From: Pseudolysinimonas_A sp947085045
GTDB lineage: Bacteria; Actinomycetota; Actinomycetes; Actinomycetales; Microbacteriaceae
NCBI GenBank assembly: GCA_947085045.1
Contig: CAMTUU010000009.1
Span: 62,001 to 126,000, forward strand
Length of the DNA: 64,000 nucleotides
Direction of reading: 5' to 3'
Numbering within the stretch: the stretch's first letter is position 1; the number at the start of each line of letters is the position of its first letter. The notes beneath the pieces were generated by a model, which saw nothing but the letters and a program-made list of their open reading frames with translations, was not told where the DNA came from and made no database searches. The position numbers and the translations under genes were made by a program. Below, piece after piece: positions 33,054 through 41,026 of this stretch.

Positions 33054-34355
33054 ATGCCCCAGGATCCTCAGAAGCAGAGCCGCCAGGTTCCGAGCCCGAC
33101 GCAGATCTTCGAACTGCTGAAGTTCAAGAAGCCGAACTTCGACCCCACCGACCGTCGCCTGCAGTCGGCCCTCACGATCGCCGACCTCCGGCTCATCGCG
33201 AAGCGCCGCACCCCGAAGGCCGCGTTCGACTACACCGACGGCGCCGCCGAGGGCGAGCTGTCGCTGGCGCGCGCGCGGCAGGCGTTCGAGGACGTCGAGT
33301 TCAGCCCGTCGATCCTGCGCTCCGCTGAGACCGTCGACACCTCGGCGACGATCCTCGGCGGCCCGTCGTCGATGCCGCTCGCGATCGCGCCCACCGGGTT
33401 CACGCGGCTCATGCAGACGCAGGGCGAGCTCGCCGGCGCGAGTGCGGCGGGAGCGGCGGGCATCCCGTTCACGCTGTCGACGCTCGGCACCACCTCGATC
33501 GAGAACGTCAAGGCGGCCAACCCCGACGGGCGCAACTGGTTCCAGCTCTACGTGATGCGCGACCGCTCGATCTCGTACGGGCTGGTCGAGCGCGCCGCGG
33601 CGGCCGGCTTCGACACGCTGCAGTTCACGGTCGACACCCCGGTCGCCGGCGCGCGGCTGCGCGACAAGCGCAACGGCTTCTCGATCCCGCCGGCGCTCAC
33701 GATGGGCACGATCATCAACGCCATCCCGCGGCCGTGGTGGTGGTGGGACTTCCTGACGACGCCGAAGCTCGAGTTCGCGTCGCTCTCGACGACCGGCGGC
33801 ACCGTCGGCGAGCTGCTCAACGCGGCGATGGACCCGACCATCTCGTACGAGGATCTGAAGGTCATCCGCGCGATGTGGCCCGGCAAGATCGTCATCAAGG
33901 GCGTGCAGAACCTCCAAGACTCGAAGCACCTCGCGAGCCTGGGGGTGGATGGCATCATCCTCTCCAACCACGGTGGGCGTCAGCTCGACCGCGCGCCGAT
34001 CCCGTTCCACCTGCTGCCGGAGGTCGCGCGCGAGGTCGGGAAAGACGTCGAGATCGGCGTCGACACCGGCATCATGTCGGGTGCTGACATCGTCTCCTCG
34101 GTCGCCCTCGGAGCGAAGTACACCCTCATCGGCCGCGCCTACCTGTACGGCCTGATGGCCGGCGGGCGCCGTGGGGTCGACCGCACGATCGAGATCCTCC
34201 GCTCCGAACTCGTGCGCACGATGACGCTCCTCGGCGTCGCCTCGCTCGAGGAGCTGAACCCGTCGCACGTCACCCAGCTCGAGCGGCTCGTACCGCGCGC
34301 GAAGCCGGTCGTCGCCGCCGCTCCGGTGAAGAAGACCCGCGCGGCCGCGAACTAG
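33054..34355 (+). CDS. lldD: FMN-dependent alpha-hydroxy-acid dehydrogenase (L-lactate dehydrogenase type)
   Basis: 433 residues from ATG 33054 (GGAAAG upstream). Alpha-hydroxy-acid oxidoreductase barrel: AFDYTDGAAEGELSLARARQAFEDVEFSPSIL, APTGFTRLMQTQGELAGASAAGAAGIPFTLSTLGTTSIE, WFQLYVMRDR, FTVDTPVAGARLRDKRNGF, IVIKGVQ (FMN lysine), ILSNHGGRQLD (catalytic His and substrate Arg, near 305) and GVDTGIMSGADIVSSVALGAKYTLIGRAYLYGLMAGG. An insertion rich in tryptophan (PRPWWWWDFLTT, near 225) may sit at the membrane as in lactate dehydrogenases. It could drain lactate from rhamnose catabolism. An Ala/Lys-rich tail follows the fold. Confidence 0.8.
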   Translation: MPQDPQKQSRQVPSPTQIFELLKFKKPNFDPTDRRLQSALTIADLRLIAKRRTPKAAFDYTDGAAEGELSLARARQAFEDVEFSPSILRSAETVDTSATILGGPSSMPLAIAPTGFTRLMQTQGELAGASAAGAAGIPFTLSTLGTTSIENVKAANPDGRNWFQLYVMRDRSISYGLVERAAAAGFDTLQFTVDTPVAGARLRDKRNGFSIPPALTMGTIINAIPRPWWWWDFLTTPKLEFASLSTTGGTVGELLNAAMDPTISYEDLKVIRAMWPGKIVIKGVQNLQDSKHLASLGVDGIILSNHGGRQLDRAPIPFHLLPEVAREVGKDVEIGVDTGIMSGADIVSSVALGAKYTLIGRAYLYGLMAGGRRGVDRTIEILRSELVRTMTLLGVASLEELNPSHVTQLERLVPRAKPVVAAAPVKKTRAAAN

Positions 34356-34363
34356 CCAAGACC

Positions 34364-34399
34364 TCCCGCGGCGGCGCTGTGGCGGTGGCCGCCGCGGGA
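34364..34399 (+). terminator. Hairpin after lldD
   Basis: TCCCGCGGCGGC (34364-34375) pairs exactly with GCCGCCGCGGGA (34388-34399) around 12 nt, just after the lldD stop. No T-run. Confidence 0.55.
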
Positions 34400-34419
34400 T
34401 CCCTCCCTAGGCTGGGGGG

Positions 34420-35082
34420 ATGACGAACGACCACGTGATCGTGTTGCCGGGCGGGGGCTACTCCCGCCTCTCCGACAACGAGTCGCACACCGTCGTCACC
34501 TGGCTCGAGACCCTGGGACTGTCGGCATCCGTCTTCGCCTATCCGGTCGGTGCCGCGGCCCGGCATCCCGCGGTGCTGGACGCCGTGCGCGGCGAGATCC
34601 GCGCGCGACGGGATGCCGGGGCCGGCCGGGTCGCGCTCCTCGGCTTCTCCGCGGGCGGACACGCCGCGGGGATGGCCGCCCTCGCCCCCGGAGCGACCGA
34701 CGACGAACGTGTCGATCTCGCGATGCTCAGCTACCCGGTCGTGTCGATGATGCTCGACAGCCACCAGGGGTCGCGCGAGAACCTGATCGGACTCGACGCC
34801 TCCCCCGAACTCCGGGCCGAGACCTCGCTGGACCTGCTCGTCACCTCCGGCGCGCCGCCGTTCTTCGTCTGGCACACCGCCGAGGACGCCGCGGTGCCGG
34901 TGCAGCACAGCTACCTGCTCGGGATGGCGCTGGCCGCCGCCGGCGTGCGCCACGCGCTGCACGTGTTCCCGCGCGGGAAACACGGACTCAACCTCGCGCG
35001 GCACGACGGCGACGGCGACGCGGTCATGTGGACCGACCTCGCCGAATCCTGGCTGATCGAAGAGGGCTGGCTCGCCCGCTGA
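34420..35082 (+). CDS. Alpha/beta hydrolase, BD-FAE/acetylxylan-esterase-like
   Basis: 220 residues. HVIVLPGGGYSRLSDNESH carries the HGGG-type oxyanion glycine loop (near 12), GFSAGGHAAG the nucleophile serine (near 75), HTAEDAAVPVQHSY the acid (near 153) and FPRGKHGLNLA the histidine (near 191). These fit small esterases that remove acetyl or similar groups, e.g. from sugars. TAGGCT lies six bases before the ATG, with a G6 spacer that may also pair with 16S RNA. It may stand alone or share control with lldD across a hairpin. Confidence 0.75.
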   Translation: MTNDHVIVLPGGGYSRLSDNESHTVVTWLETLGLSASVFAYPVGAAARHPAVLDAVRGEIRARRDAGAGRVALLGFSAGGHAAGMAALAPGATDDERVDLAMLSYPVVSMMLDSHQGSRENLIGLDASPELRAETSLDLLVTSGAPPFFVWHTAEDAAVPVQHSYLLGMALAAAGVRHALHVFPRGKHGLNLARHDGDGDAVMWTDLAESWLIEEGWLAR

Positions 35083-35121
35083 GCTGCGTGCCTCTCGCAG
35101 CTCCGGCGACACCCACTCGCG

Positions 35122-36486
35122 CTACTTCGCCGAGCGGTAGTTCTCCCGGGCCTCGGCCGAGAACGGCGCCGGGGCGACGGTCGCGCGGATCTCCAGCTGC
35201 CGGTGCGGCTCGACGGCCGGCTTGCGCGAGTTCGGGCTCTCGCCCCAGAGCACGGTCACCTTCGTGCCGGGCTTCGCGTGCGCGAGATCGATGGACGCCA
35301 GCGACGCGAACGTCTGCTCGTTCACCATGTAGCCGCAATCGTGCGAGATGCCGACCTGCACGCCGTCGAGGAGCACCTGGTCGACTTGGAAGAAGCCGTA
35401 GCGGGCCTTCGGCAACGCGATGTACTTCGCCGGCAGGCCGTCTTGGAAGAGCGACCCGATGGCGGCGGCGACATCCTCCTCGTCCCAGACCAGCGTGACC
35501 TTGGCGCGGGTCGCGGCGCCGGCTTCCAGGGCCGCCTTGCCGATGAACTCGTGGTCGAAGTTGACGCTGCGCTCGTAGCCGAGGTCCCACGGCGTGACGT
35601 AGTAGTCCTCGATGTTCGCGGAGTCGACCGACCCGGCGATCGAGCCGGCGCGCGCGGCGGGGAGCCAAGCCCGGTAGGCCTCCATCCCCTCGCCCGTGAA
35701 GATCGCGGGAACCGGCGACGGCACCCACGCCGACTCGAGGTTCGCCGACGAGTACGCCATCGAGCCGACCTGCGTGATGCCCAGGTCGGCCCCGGCCTCG
35801 AGGATCGCGGCGCGGATCGTGTCGCCTTCGGCCCACGGCCCGAACAGCTCGAACCCGGGCTGCCCGGCCATGCCGTGGCGCAGCGCGCGCACCGTCGTGC
35901 CGGCGATCGTGAACGTCGCCATGCCGAAGAACTTCGTCGCCGGCACCTCGCCGCCGATCAGCTTCTCGACGATCGCGAGGGCGTTCGGGCCCTGCAGCTC
36001 GTAGCGGTAGAGCTTCGGCGGACCCTGCCGAACGATCGAGTTGCCGTCGAGCTCGAGCTCGACGTCGTAGTCGCCGGTCTCGGCGTGGAAGCGGACCCAG
36101 TCGATCGCCATCGGGTGGCCGACGAGGTCGAACGAGTTCTCGGCGAGGTGGAACAGGATGGCGTCGCCGATCACGTAGCCCTCGTGGTTGACCGCGATGA
36201 ACTGCTTCGCCGAGTCGACCGAGAACTTCGCGAACGAGTTGACCGCGAGGTCCTGGAGCAGCTTCATCGCGTCGGGGCCGGTGATGAACAGGTCGGTCAT
36301 GTGGTGCGACTGGTCGAGCAGGGCGCACGACGTGCGCCAGGACTGCTGCTCGCTGCGCCAGTTGCTGAACTCCGGGGCGACCGGGAAGACCGTGGGCTTG
36401 GACTGCGCGTTGCGCAGGTACTCGACGGGGGAGCCGGCTTCGGCGATCGCGTCGGCGAGGGACGGACCGGAAGACTGCGTTGTCAT
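35122..36486 (-). CDS. Aminomethyltransferase-family protein, LigM/DesA-like O-demethylase
   Basis: 454 residues, GcvT fold. CALLDQSHHMTDLFITGPDAMKLLQDLAVNSF (near 55), AVNHEGYVIGDAILFHLAENSFDLVGHP, YRYELQGPNALAIVEKLIGG, RHGMAGQPGFELFGP and YYVTPWDLGYERSVNFDHEFIGKAAL match the long GcvT-like branch that includes LigM and DesA, tetrahydrofolate-dependent demethylases of vanillate and syringate. Its folate site would accept the methyl group. Substrate not proven. First of a minus-strand set with an FAH hydrolase and an acyl-CoA dehydrogenase upstream. TAGGGT six bases before the ATG suggests its own leaderless promoter. Confidence 0.75.
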   Translation of the reverse strand: MTTQSSGPSLADAIAEAGSPVEYLRNAQSKPTVFPVAPEFSNWRSEQQSWRTSCALLDQSHHMTDLFITGPDAMKLLQDLAVNSFAKFSVDSAKQFIAVNHEGYVIGDAILFHLAENSFDLVGHPMAIDWVRFHAETGDYDVELELDGNSIVRQGPPKLYRYELQGPNALAIVEKLIGGEVPATKFFGMATFTIAGTTVRALRHGMAGQPGFELFGPWAEGDTIRAAILEAGADLGITQVGSMAYSSANLESAWVPSPVPAIFTGEGMEAYRAWLPAARAGSIAGSVDSANIEDYYVTPWDLGYERSVNFDHEFIGKAALEAGAATRAKVTLVWDEEDVAAAIGSLFQDGLPAKYIALPKARYGFFQVDQVLLDGVQVGISHDCGYMVNEQTFASLASIDLAHAKPGTKVTVLWGESPNSRKPAVEPHRQLEIRATVAPAPFSAEARENYRSAK

Positions 36487-36543
36487 GGCGTCACCCTACG
36501 GATGGGTCCCGCCGACGCCGCCACGGTTTTCAGGACGTGGAAG

Positions 36544-37380
36544 TCACGTACTGACGACGACGGTGTTGCGGAGGGAGCCGATTCCCTCGATCGTCGTCAC
36601 CACCTCCGACCCGTCGACGAGGTAGCGCGGGGGCTTGCGGGCGTGCCCGACCCCACCCGGGGTGCCGGTCGCGACGATGTCGCCCGGATCGAGCGGGAAG
36701 ATCTGCGAGATGTACGCGACGATCGCCGCCGGCCCGAAGACGAGGTCGTCGATCCGGCCGTCCTGCATCAGCTCGCCGTCGACCTCGGTGGTGATGCGGG
36801 CGGATGCCGGCACCTCGTCGATCGTCGCCAGCACCGGGCCGACCGGGGTGGTGCTCTCGAAGCTCTTGCCCGGCAGCCACTGCAGCGTGCGGTTCTGCCA
36901 GTCGCGCAGGCTCACGTCGTTGAGCACCGTGTAGCCGGCGATCACGGCGGCGGCCTCCTCCTCGGAGGCCCGCCGCACCCGGGTGCCGATGACGACGGCC
37001 AGCTCAGCCTCCCAGTCGATCGCATCGGCGCCGTACGACGGCACGACGATCGGGTCGCCCGCGCCGATGAGCGCCTCGGGGTACTTGGTGAACATCGTCG
37101 GGTAGTCCGGCTCCTCGCGGCCCATCTCCTGGATGTGCGCGCGGTAGTTCACGCCGACGCAGATGATCTTGCGCGGCGCGGGCACGACCGGCGCCCAGCC
37201 GTCGCTCGGGATGTCGTCGACGAGCAGCACCCGTCCCGCCGCCCGTGCGGCGATCACCCGCCAGTCGGGGTCGGCGAGCAGCGCGCCGACATCCGCGAAG
37301 CCGGGGATCTCGGCGGCGCCATCGGCATCCAGTCGGACCGCGACGGTGCCGCCATCGCGACGGAGGGTGGCGAGTTTCAC
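36544..37380 (-). CDS. Fumarylacetoacetate hydrolase-family protein
   Basis: 278 residues from GTG 37380, which overlaps the stop of the acyl-CoA dehydrogenase gene. FAH core: KIICVGVNYRAHIQEMGREEPDYPTMFTKYPEALIG (near 72-105), IDWEAELAVVIGTRVRR with metal-binding acidic residues, YTVLNDVSLRDWQ, GKSFESTTPVGPVLAT and VATGTPGGVGHARKPPRYLVDG near 240. Family members cleave C-C bonds or decarboxylate ring-fission products such as hydroxyheptadienedioates. The context points to aromatic or acyl catabolism; the exact substrate is unknown. Confidence 0.8.
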   Translation of the reverse strand: MKLATLRRDGGTVAVRLDADGAAEIPGFADVGALLADPDWRVIAARAAGRVLLVDDIPSDGWAPVVPAPRKIICVGVNYRAHIQEMGREEPDYPTMFTKYPEALIGAGDPIVVPSYGADAIDWEAELAVVIGTRVRRASEEEAAAVIAGYTVLNDVSLRDWQNRTLQWLPGKSFESTTPVGPVLATIDEVPASARITTEVDGELMQDGRIDDLVFGPAAIVAYISQIFPLDPGDIVATGTPGGVGHARKPPRYLVDGSEVVTTIEGIGSLRNTVVVST

Positions 37381-38468
37381 CGCAGGGGTCCCAACAGGTT
37401 CGTGGCGACGGTGGCGTGCACCGACTCGGTGTCGGACGGGTGGTAGATGCCGGCGAGCACATCCCGCTGCAGCCGGGCGAGTTCGCTCGACGACCGGTAC
37501 CCGCTGCCACCGGCGACGCGCATCGCCTGGTCGACGACGCGGCGCGTCGTCTCGATGGCGCGGTGCTTCGCGCCGGTGAGCAGCCGGAACCAGCCGCTGC
37601 CGTGGTCGGCGACGGCGTCGACATCCGCTGCCAGCGTCTCGAGGTCGGGGCGCAGCGCGTCGAGGGCGAGCGCGGCATCGGCGAGGCGCCAGCGGATGTC
37701 GGGGTCCTGGTCGTAGGTCGTGCCGCTCTTGAGCGACGTGCGCTTCTGCGCCGCCTCGACCGCGAGTTCGAGAGCCCGGTCGGCGATCCCCGCGTACACC
37801 GACCCGATGAGCAGCAGGAAGTTGCTGAAGATGCCGAACACGAACGGGTCGGCGTTCGGCCCGACCGGGAGGAAGCGCGAGATGCGGTCGGTCGTGACGA
37901 CGGCGTGGTCGAGCTTCGTCGTGTGACTCTGGGTGGCGCGCATCCCGAGGGTGTCCCAGTCGTCGAACGTCGTGACGCCCGTCGCCTCCCGGGTCAGGAA
38001 TCCGTGAACGAGGCGGTCGCCGTCCTTCCCGAACACCCCGAGACGCGTCCACGCGGGCGCGAGCGAGGTGAAGATCTTGGTGCCCGTGAACGCGAAACCC
38101 CCGTCCACGGTTTCGGCTTTCGTGAGCGAATCCCAGAGCACGAGGTCGTTGCCGGGCTCGCTGTTGCCGAAGGCGAACAGCTCGCCGGCCTCGGCATCCC
38201 GCAGCACCCAGTCGAGCGTGTGGTCGCCACGATCGGCCAGCACCCGCGCGACGCCGACCCAGACGAGGTGCATGTTGATGCCGAGCGCGGTCGCCGGGGC
38301 ATGCGCGGCGAGGAGTCGCTGGTCACGGGCCGTCTCGAGCAGCGAGCGGGGGGCGAGATAGCCGGCGGCGCGCAGGTCGTCGAGGTCCTCGGTGAAGAAC
38401 GCGTTGTCGCGGTCGTACCCGGCCGCCCGCGACCGGATCGTGGCGAGGAGTTCCGGCGTCAGAGGCAC
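37377..38468 (-). CDS. Acyl-CoA dehydrogenase-family flavoprotein
   Basis: 363 residues. FAYELAAGYL-type N-terminal helices (FFTEDLDDLRAAGYLAPRSL), LFAFGNSEPGNDLVLWDSLTKAETVDGGFAFTGTKIFTSLAPAWTRLGVFG in the FAD-contacting beta domain, and a C-terminal helical domain with RRVVDQAMRVAGGSGYRSSSELARLQRDVLAGIYHPSDTE. Members of this divergent branch often act on non-CoA substrates or as monooxygenase-like enzymes, so dehydrogenation is an inference. The GTG start has TAGCCT six bases upstream: leaderless. That -10 overlaps the stop of the broken SRPBCC gene. Confidence 0.75.
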   Translation of the reverse strand: MPLTPELLATIRSRAAGYDRDNAFFTEDLDDLRAAGYLAPRSLLETARDQRLLAAHAPATALGINMHLVWVGVARVLADRGDHTLDWVLRDAEAGELFAFGNSEPGNDLVLWDSLTKAETVDGGFAFTGTKIFTSLAPAWTRLGVFGKDGDRLVHGFLTREATGVTTFDDWDTLGMRATQSHTTKLDHAVVTTDRISRFLPVGPNADPFVFGIFSNFLLLIGSVYAGIADRALELAVEAAQKRTSLKSGTTYDQDPDIRWRLADAALALDALRPDLETLAADVDAVADHGSGWFRLLTGAKHRAIETTRRVVDQAMRVAGGSGYRSSSELARLQRDVLAGIYHPSDTESVHATVATNLLGPLR

Positions 38469-38477
38469 GAACTCAGG

Positions 38478-38813
38478 CTACGCCGCACCCACCGCCGCGA
38501 GCACGACGGGATCCGTGCAGCCGCGGGGGAACCCGGCGATCCGCCGGTCGATGTCGTGGCGGATGAGCCGCACGCCGAACCTTCATCCCGACGCGCGACG
38601 GCGGCCGGAACGAGACGTGCTCGCTCACCATCCGCAGCCCCGCCGCGACACCGTGAGGGTCTGCACGCCGACGGCTGGCACCTCGGCATCCACCAGTCGC
38701 GGCGCGCGGATGAAGACGTCCCACCGCATCCGGATCTCGCCGGTCGTCTGCGAGACGGCGAACGCGACATCGGGCGGTACCGGCATGACGACCCTGCTCT
38801 CAACGACCGGCAC
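38478..38813 (-). pseudogene. SRPBCC-family protein, frameshifted and internally deleted
   Basis: Pieces of one START-like protein lie in three frames. Frame 1 from GTG 38813: MPVVESRVVMPVPPDVAFAV...GVQTLTVSRRG, stopping at 38625. Frame 2: GLRMVSEHVSFRPPSRVGMKV. Frame 3: FGVRLIRHDIDRRIAGFPRG...VVLAAVGAA, ending with TAG at 38478. The first shift needs one extra G in a G run near 38640. At the second junction (near 38583) about 30-40 residues normally found in the middle of such domains are missing, so this looks like a real deletion. The start has TAGCGT six bases upstream. Confidence 0.6.
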
Positions 38814-38833
38814 GCGTCGACGCTACGCGCCGG

Positions 38834-40072
38834 TCACCTCGCGGCGGAATGACGCAGCTCGGCGAGCACCTCGGTGAGCTGGTCGACGGCGAAGTCGAGA
38901 TCCTCGACGGTCGCGACGATCGGCGGGGCGAAGCGGATGGTGGAGCCGTGCGTGTCCTTCACGAGCACGCCGCGGTCCATGAGCTTCTCGCAGACCAGGC
39001 GACCGGTGCCCAGCTTCGGGTCGATGTCGACGCCGGCCCAGAGCCCTGCGCCGCGGACGGCGGCGACGCCCTTGCCGACGAGCGCCTTGAGCCGCGACTG
39101 CAGGTGCGCGCCGAGCTCGCGGGCCCGGGCCTGGTACTCGCCGGTTTCGAGCAGTTCGACGACGGCCAGCCCGACGGCGGCGGCGAGCGGGTTGCCGCCG
39201 AACGTCGAGCCGTGCTCGCCGGGGCGCAGCACGCCGAGCACATCCTTATTGCCGACGACCGCGCTCACCGGCACGATGCCGCCGCCGAGGGCCTTGCCGA
39301 GCAGGTACAGGTCGGGGATGACGCCCTCGTTGTCGCACTGGAAGGTCGCTCCGGTGCGGCCGAGGCCCGACTGGATCTCGTCGGCGATGAACAGCACGTT
39401 GTGCTCCGCCGTCATCCGGCGCACCTCGGCGAGATACCCGGGACGCGGCACGACGATGCCGGCCTCGCCCTGGATCGGCTCGAGCAGCACCGCGACGGTG
39501 TCGTCGTCGATCGCCGCCTCGAGTGCGCGCGCGTCACCATAGGGAACGCTGACGAAGCCCGGCGCGAACGGGCCGAAGTCGTTGCGGGCCTCCGGGTCGG
39601 ACGAGAAACCGACGATCGTCGTGGTGCGGCCGTGGAAGTTGCCGTCGGCGACGATGATCTTCGCGCGGCCGTCGGCGACGCCCTTCACCCGGTAGCCCCA
39701 GGCGCGGGCGACCTTGATCGTCGACTCCACCGCCTCGGCGCCCGTGTTCATCGGCAGCACCATGTCCTTCTTCGCCAGCTTCGCGAGCGCGGCGAGGAAC
39801 GGGCCGAGGCGGTCGTTGTGGAACGCCCGGCTGGTGAGCGTCACCCGGTCGAGCTGGTCGCGCGCCGCAGCGAGGAGCGCCGGATGCCCGTGCCCGAAGT
39901 TGACCGCGGAGTAGGCCGCCAGGCAGTCCAGGTAGCGCTTGCCCTCCGGGTCGGTGACCCAGGCGCCGTCCGCGGAGGCGGCGACGACGGGCAGCGGGTG
40001 GTAGTTGTGGGCGCCGTAGGTCTCGACGAGCTCGATCGACTCCGCGCTGGAGAGGCCGGTCACGGTGCTCAC
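38834..40072 (-). CDS. rocD: Ornithine aminotransferase
   Basis: 412 residues from GTG 40072, overlapping the stop of ddaH (GTGA). Class III aminotransferase: AHNYHPLPVVAASADGAWVTDPEGKRYLDCLAAYSAVNFGHGHP (15-60), PMNTGAEAVESTIKVAR, GNFHGRTTTIVGFSSDPEARNDFGP, VLLEPIQGEAGIVVP, FIADEIQSGLGRTG and LLGKALGGGIVPVSAVVG with the PLP lysine near 265. These are the RocD/OAT signatures. Converts ornithine and 2-oxoglutarate to glutamate semialdehyde/P5C, which PutA's second domain oxidises to glutamate. Confidence 0.9.
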   Translation of the reverse strand: MSTVTGLSSAESIELVETYGAHNYHPLPVVAASADGAWVTDPEGKRYLDCLAAYSAVNFGHGHPALLAAARDQLDRVTLTSRAFHNDRLGPFLAALAKLAKKDMVLPMNTGAEAVESTIKVARAWGYRVKGVADGRAKIIVADGNFHGRTTTIVGFSSDPEARNDFGPFAPGFVSVPYGDARALEAAIDDDTVAVLLEPIQGEAGIVVPRPGYLAEVRRMTAEHNVLFIADEIQSGLGRTGATFQCDNEGVIPDLYLLGKALGGGIVPVSAVVGNKDVLGVLRPGEHGSTFGGNPLAAAVGLAVVELLETGEYQARARELGAHLQSRLKALVGKGVAAVRGAGLWAGVDIDPKLGTGRLVCEKLMDRGVLVKDTHGSTIRFAPPIVATVEDLDFAVDQLTEVLAELRHSAAR

Positions 40073-40923
40073 CGGCGCAGCTCCAACGTGCAGCACTTCA
40101 CGCCGCCGCCGCCGAGCAGCAGCTCGGAGAGGTCGACGCCGATCGGGGTATAACCGCGCTCGCGCAGCGACTGCTCGAAGCCGACGGCGCGGGCGGCGAT
40201 GACGACGTTCTTGCCGTCGCTGAAGCTGTTGAGCCCGAGCACCGCGGCGTCCTCGTCGTTCACCACCACGGCATCCGGATACAGCTCGTGGATGATCGCG
40301 AGCGACGCCTCGTCGAAGGCCTTCGGCAGGTAGGCGATGTTGCCCTGGCCTCCGCGCGAGTCGGTGTCGAGCACCGCGATCGCCGTGTCGAGGTGGTAGA
40401 ACGACGGGTCGATCAGCTTCAGGGTGACGACCTCGCGGCCGTAGAGCTTGCGCAGCTCGTCGTGGCTGTCCGCGTCCGAGCGGAAGCCGGTGCCGGCCAG
40501 GATGCGATCGCCGACCAGGAGGAAGTCGCCCTCGCCCTCGTTGACCGACACGGGCTCGGCGACGGTGAAGCCGTGCGCGGCGAACCACTCCATGTAGGCG
40601 GGGCCTTCGGGTCCGCGCTCGTCGTACTGGAACTTCGCGCCGTAGGCGATGCCGTCGAGCGTGAAGCCGCCGTTCGCCGCGTAGACCATATCGGGCAAGC
40701 CGGCGATGGGGTCGATCAGTTCGACGTCGAAGCCGAGCTCGAGGTAGATCTTGTAGAGCTCCTCCCACTGCCGCACGGCGAGCGAGGTGTCGGTCGGGTC
40801 CTCCGGATGCATCCACGGGTTGATGCGGTAGCTGACGGTGAAGTGCTCGGGGCGGCACATCAGGATCGTCTTCTTGACCGCGACTCGCTCGGCGGCGGCA
40901 GGGGACTCGACGACTTGTTGCAT
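40069..40923 (-). CDS. DDAH/arginine deiminase-superfamily amidinohydrolase
   Basis: 284 residues. Guanidino-modifying beta/alpha propeller: LMCRPEHFTVSYRINPWMHPE (20-40), DMVYAANGGFTLDGIAYGAKF (near 75), GEGDFLLVGDRILAGTGFRSD (near 128), FYHLDTAIAVLD with catalytic His (near 185), AVVVNDEDAAVLGLNSFSDGKNVV and the C-terminal GGGGVKCCTLELRR with the nucleophile Cys. Annotated in relatives as dimethylargininase (citrulline plus amine). Because it is fused in operon to ornithine aminotransferase, an arginine-to-ornithine activity (arginine dihydrolase) deserves consideration. Start ATG 40923; GATCCT lies six bases upstream. Confidence 0.8.
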   Translation of the reverse strand: MQQVVESPAAAERVAVKKTILMCRPEHFTVSYRINPWMHPEDPTDTSLAVRQWEELYKIYLELGFDVELIDPIAGLPDMVYAANGGFTLDGIAYGAKFQYDERGPEGPAYMEWFAAHGFTVAEPVSVNEGEGDFLLVGDRILAGTGFRSDADSHDELRKLYGREVVTLKLIDPSFYHLDTAIAVLDTDSRGGQGNIAYLPKAFDEASLAIIHELYPDAVVVNDEDAAVLGLNSFSDGKNVVIAARAVGFEQSLRERGYTPIGVDLSELLLGGGGVKCCTLELRR

Positions 40924-40978
40924 GATTCCAGGATCGCACGCAAGCATCCGGGGTTTCCGTGCCTGGCACGCACCACTT

Positions 40979-41007
40979 CGTCGAATCGACGTGTCGTTGC
41001 GCAACGA
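40979..41007. promoter_or_regulatory. Two palindromes between ddaH and asnC
   Basis: CGTCGA-A-TCGACG (40979-40991) and TCGTTGCGCAACGA (40994-41007) are both perfect. The second has the TTGCGCAA core common in Lrp/AsnC sites. They lie in the divergent promoter region, so one may serve each direction. Confidence 0.6.
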
Positions 41008-41026
41008 TCCGCCGCTACCCTGGAGC

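Noticed and set aside
36631..36660. Second RAE-like sequence (GGGGCTTGCGGGCGTGCCC)
   Set aside because: It lies inside the FAH-family coding region with poor arm symmetry and no promoter next to it.
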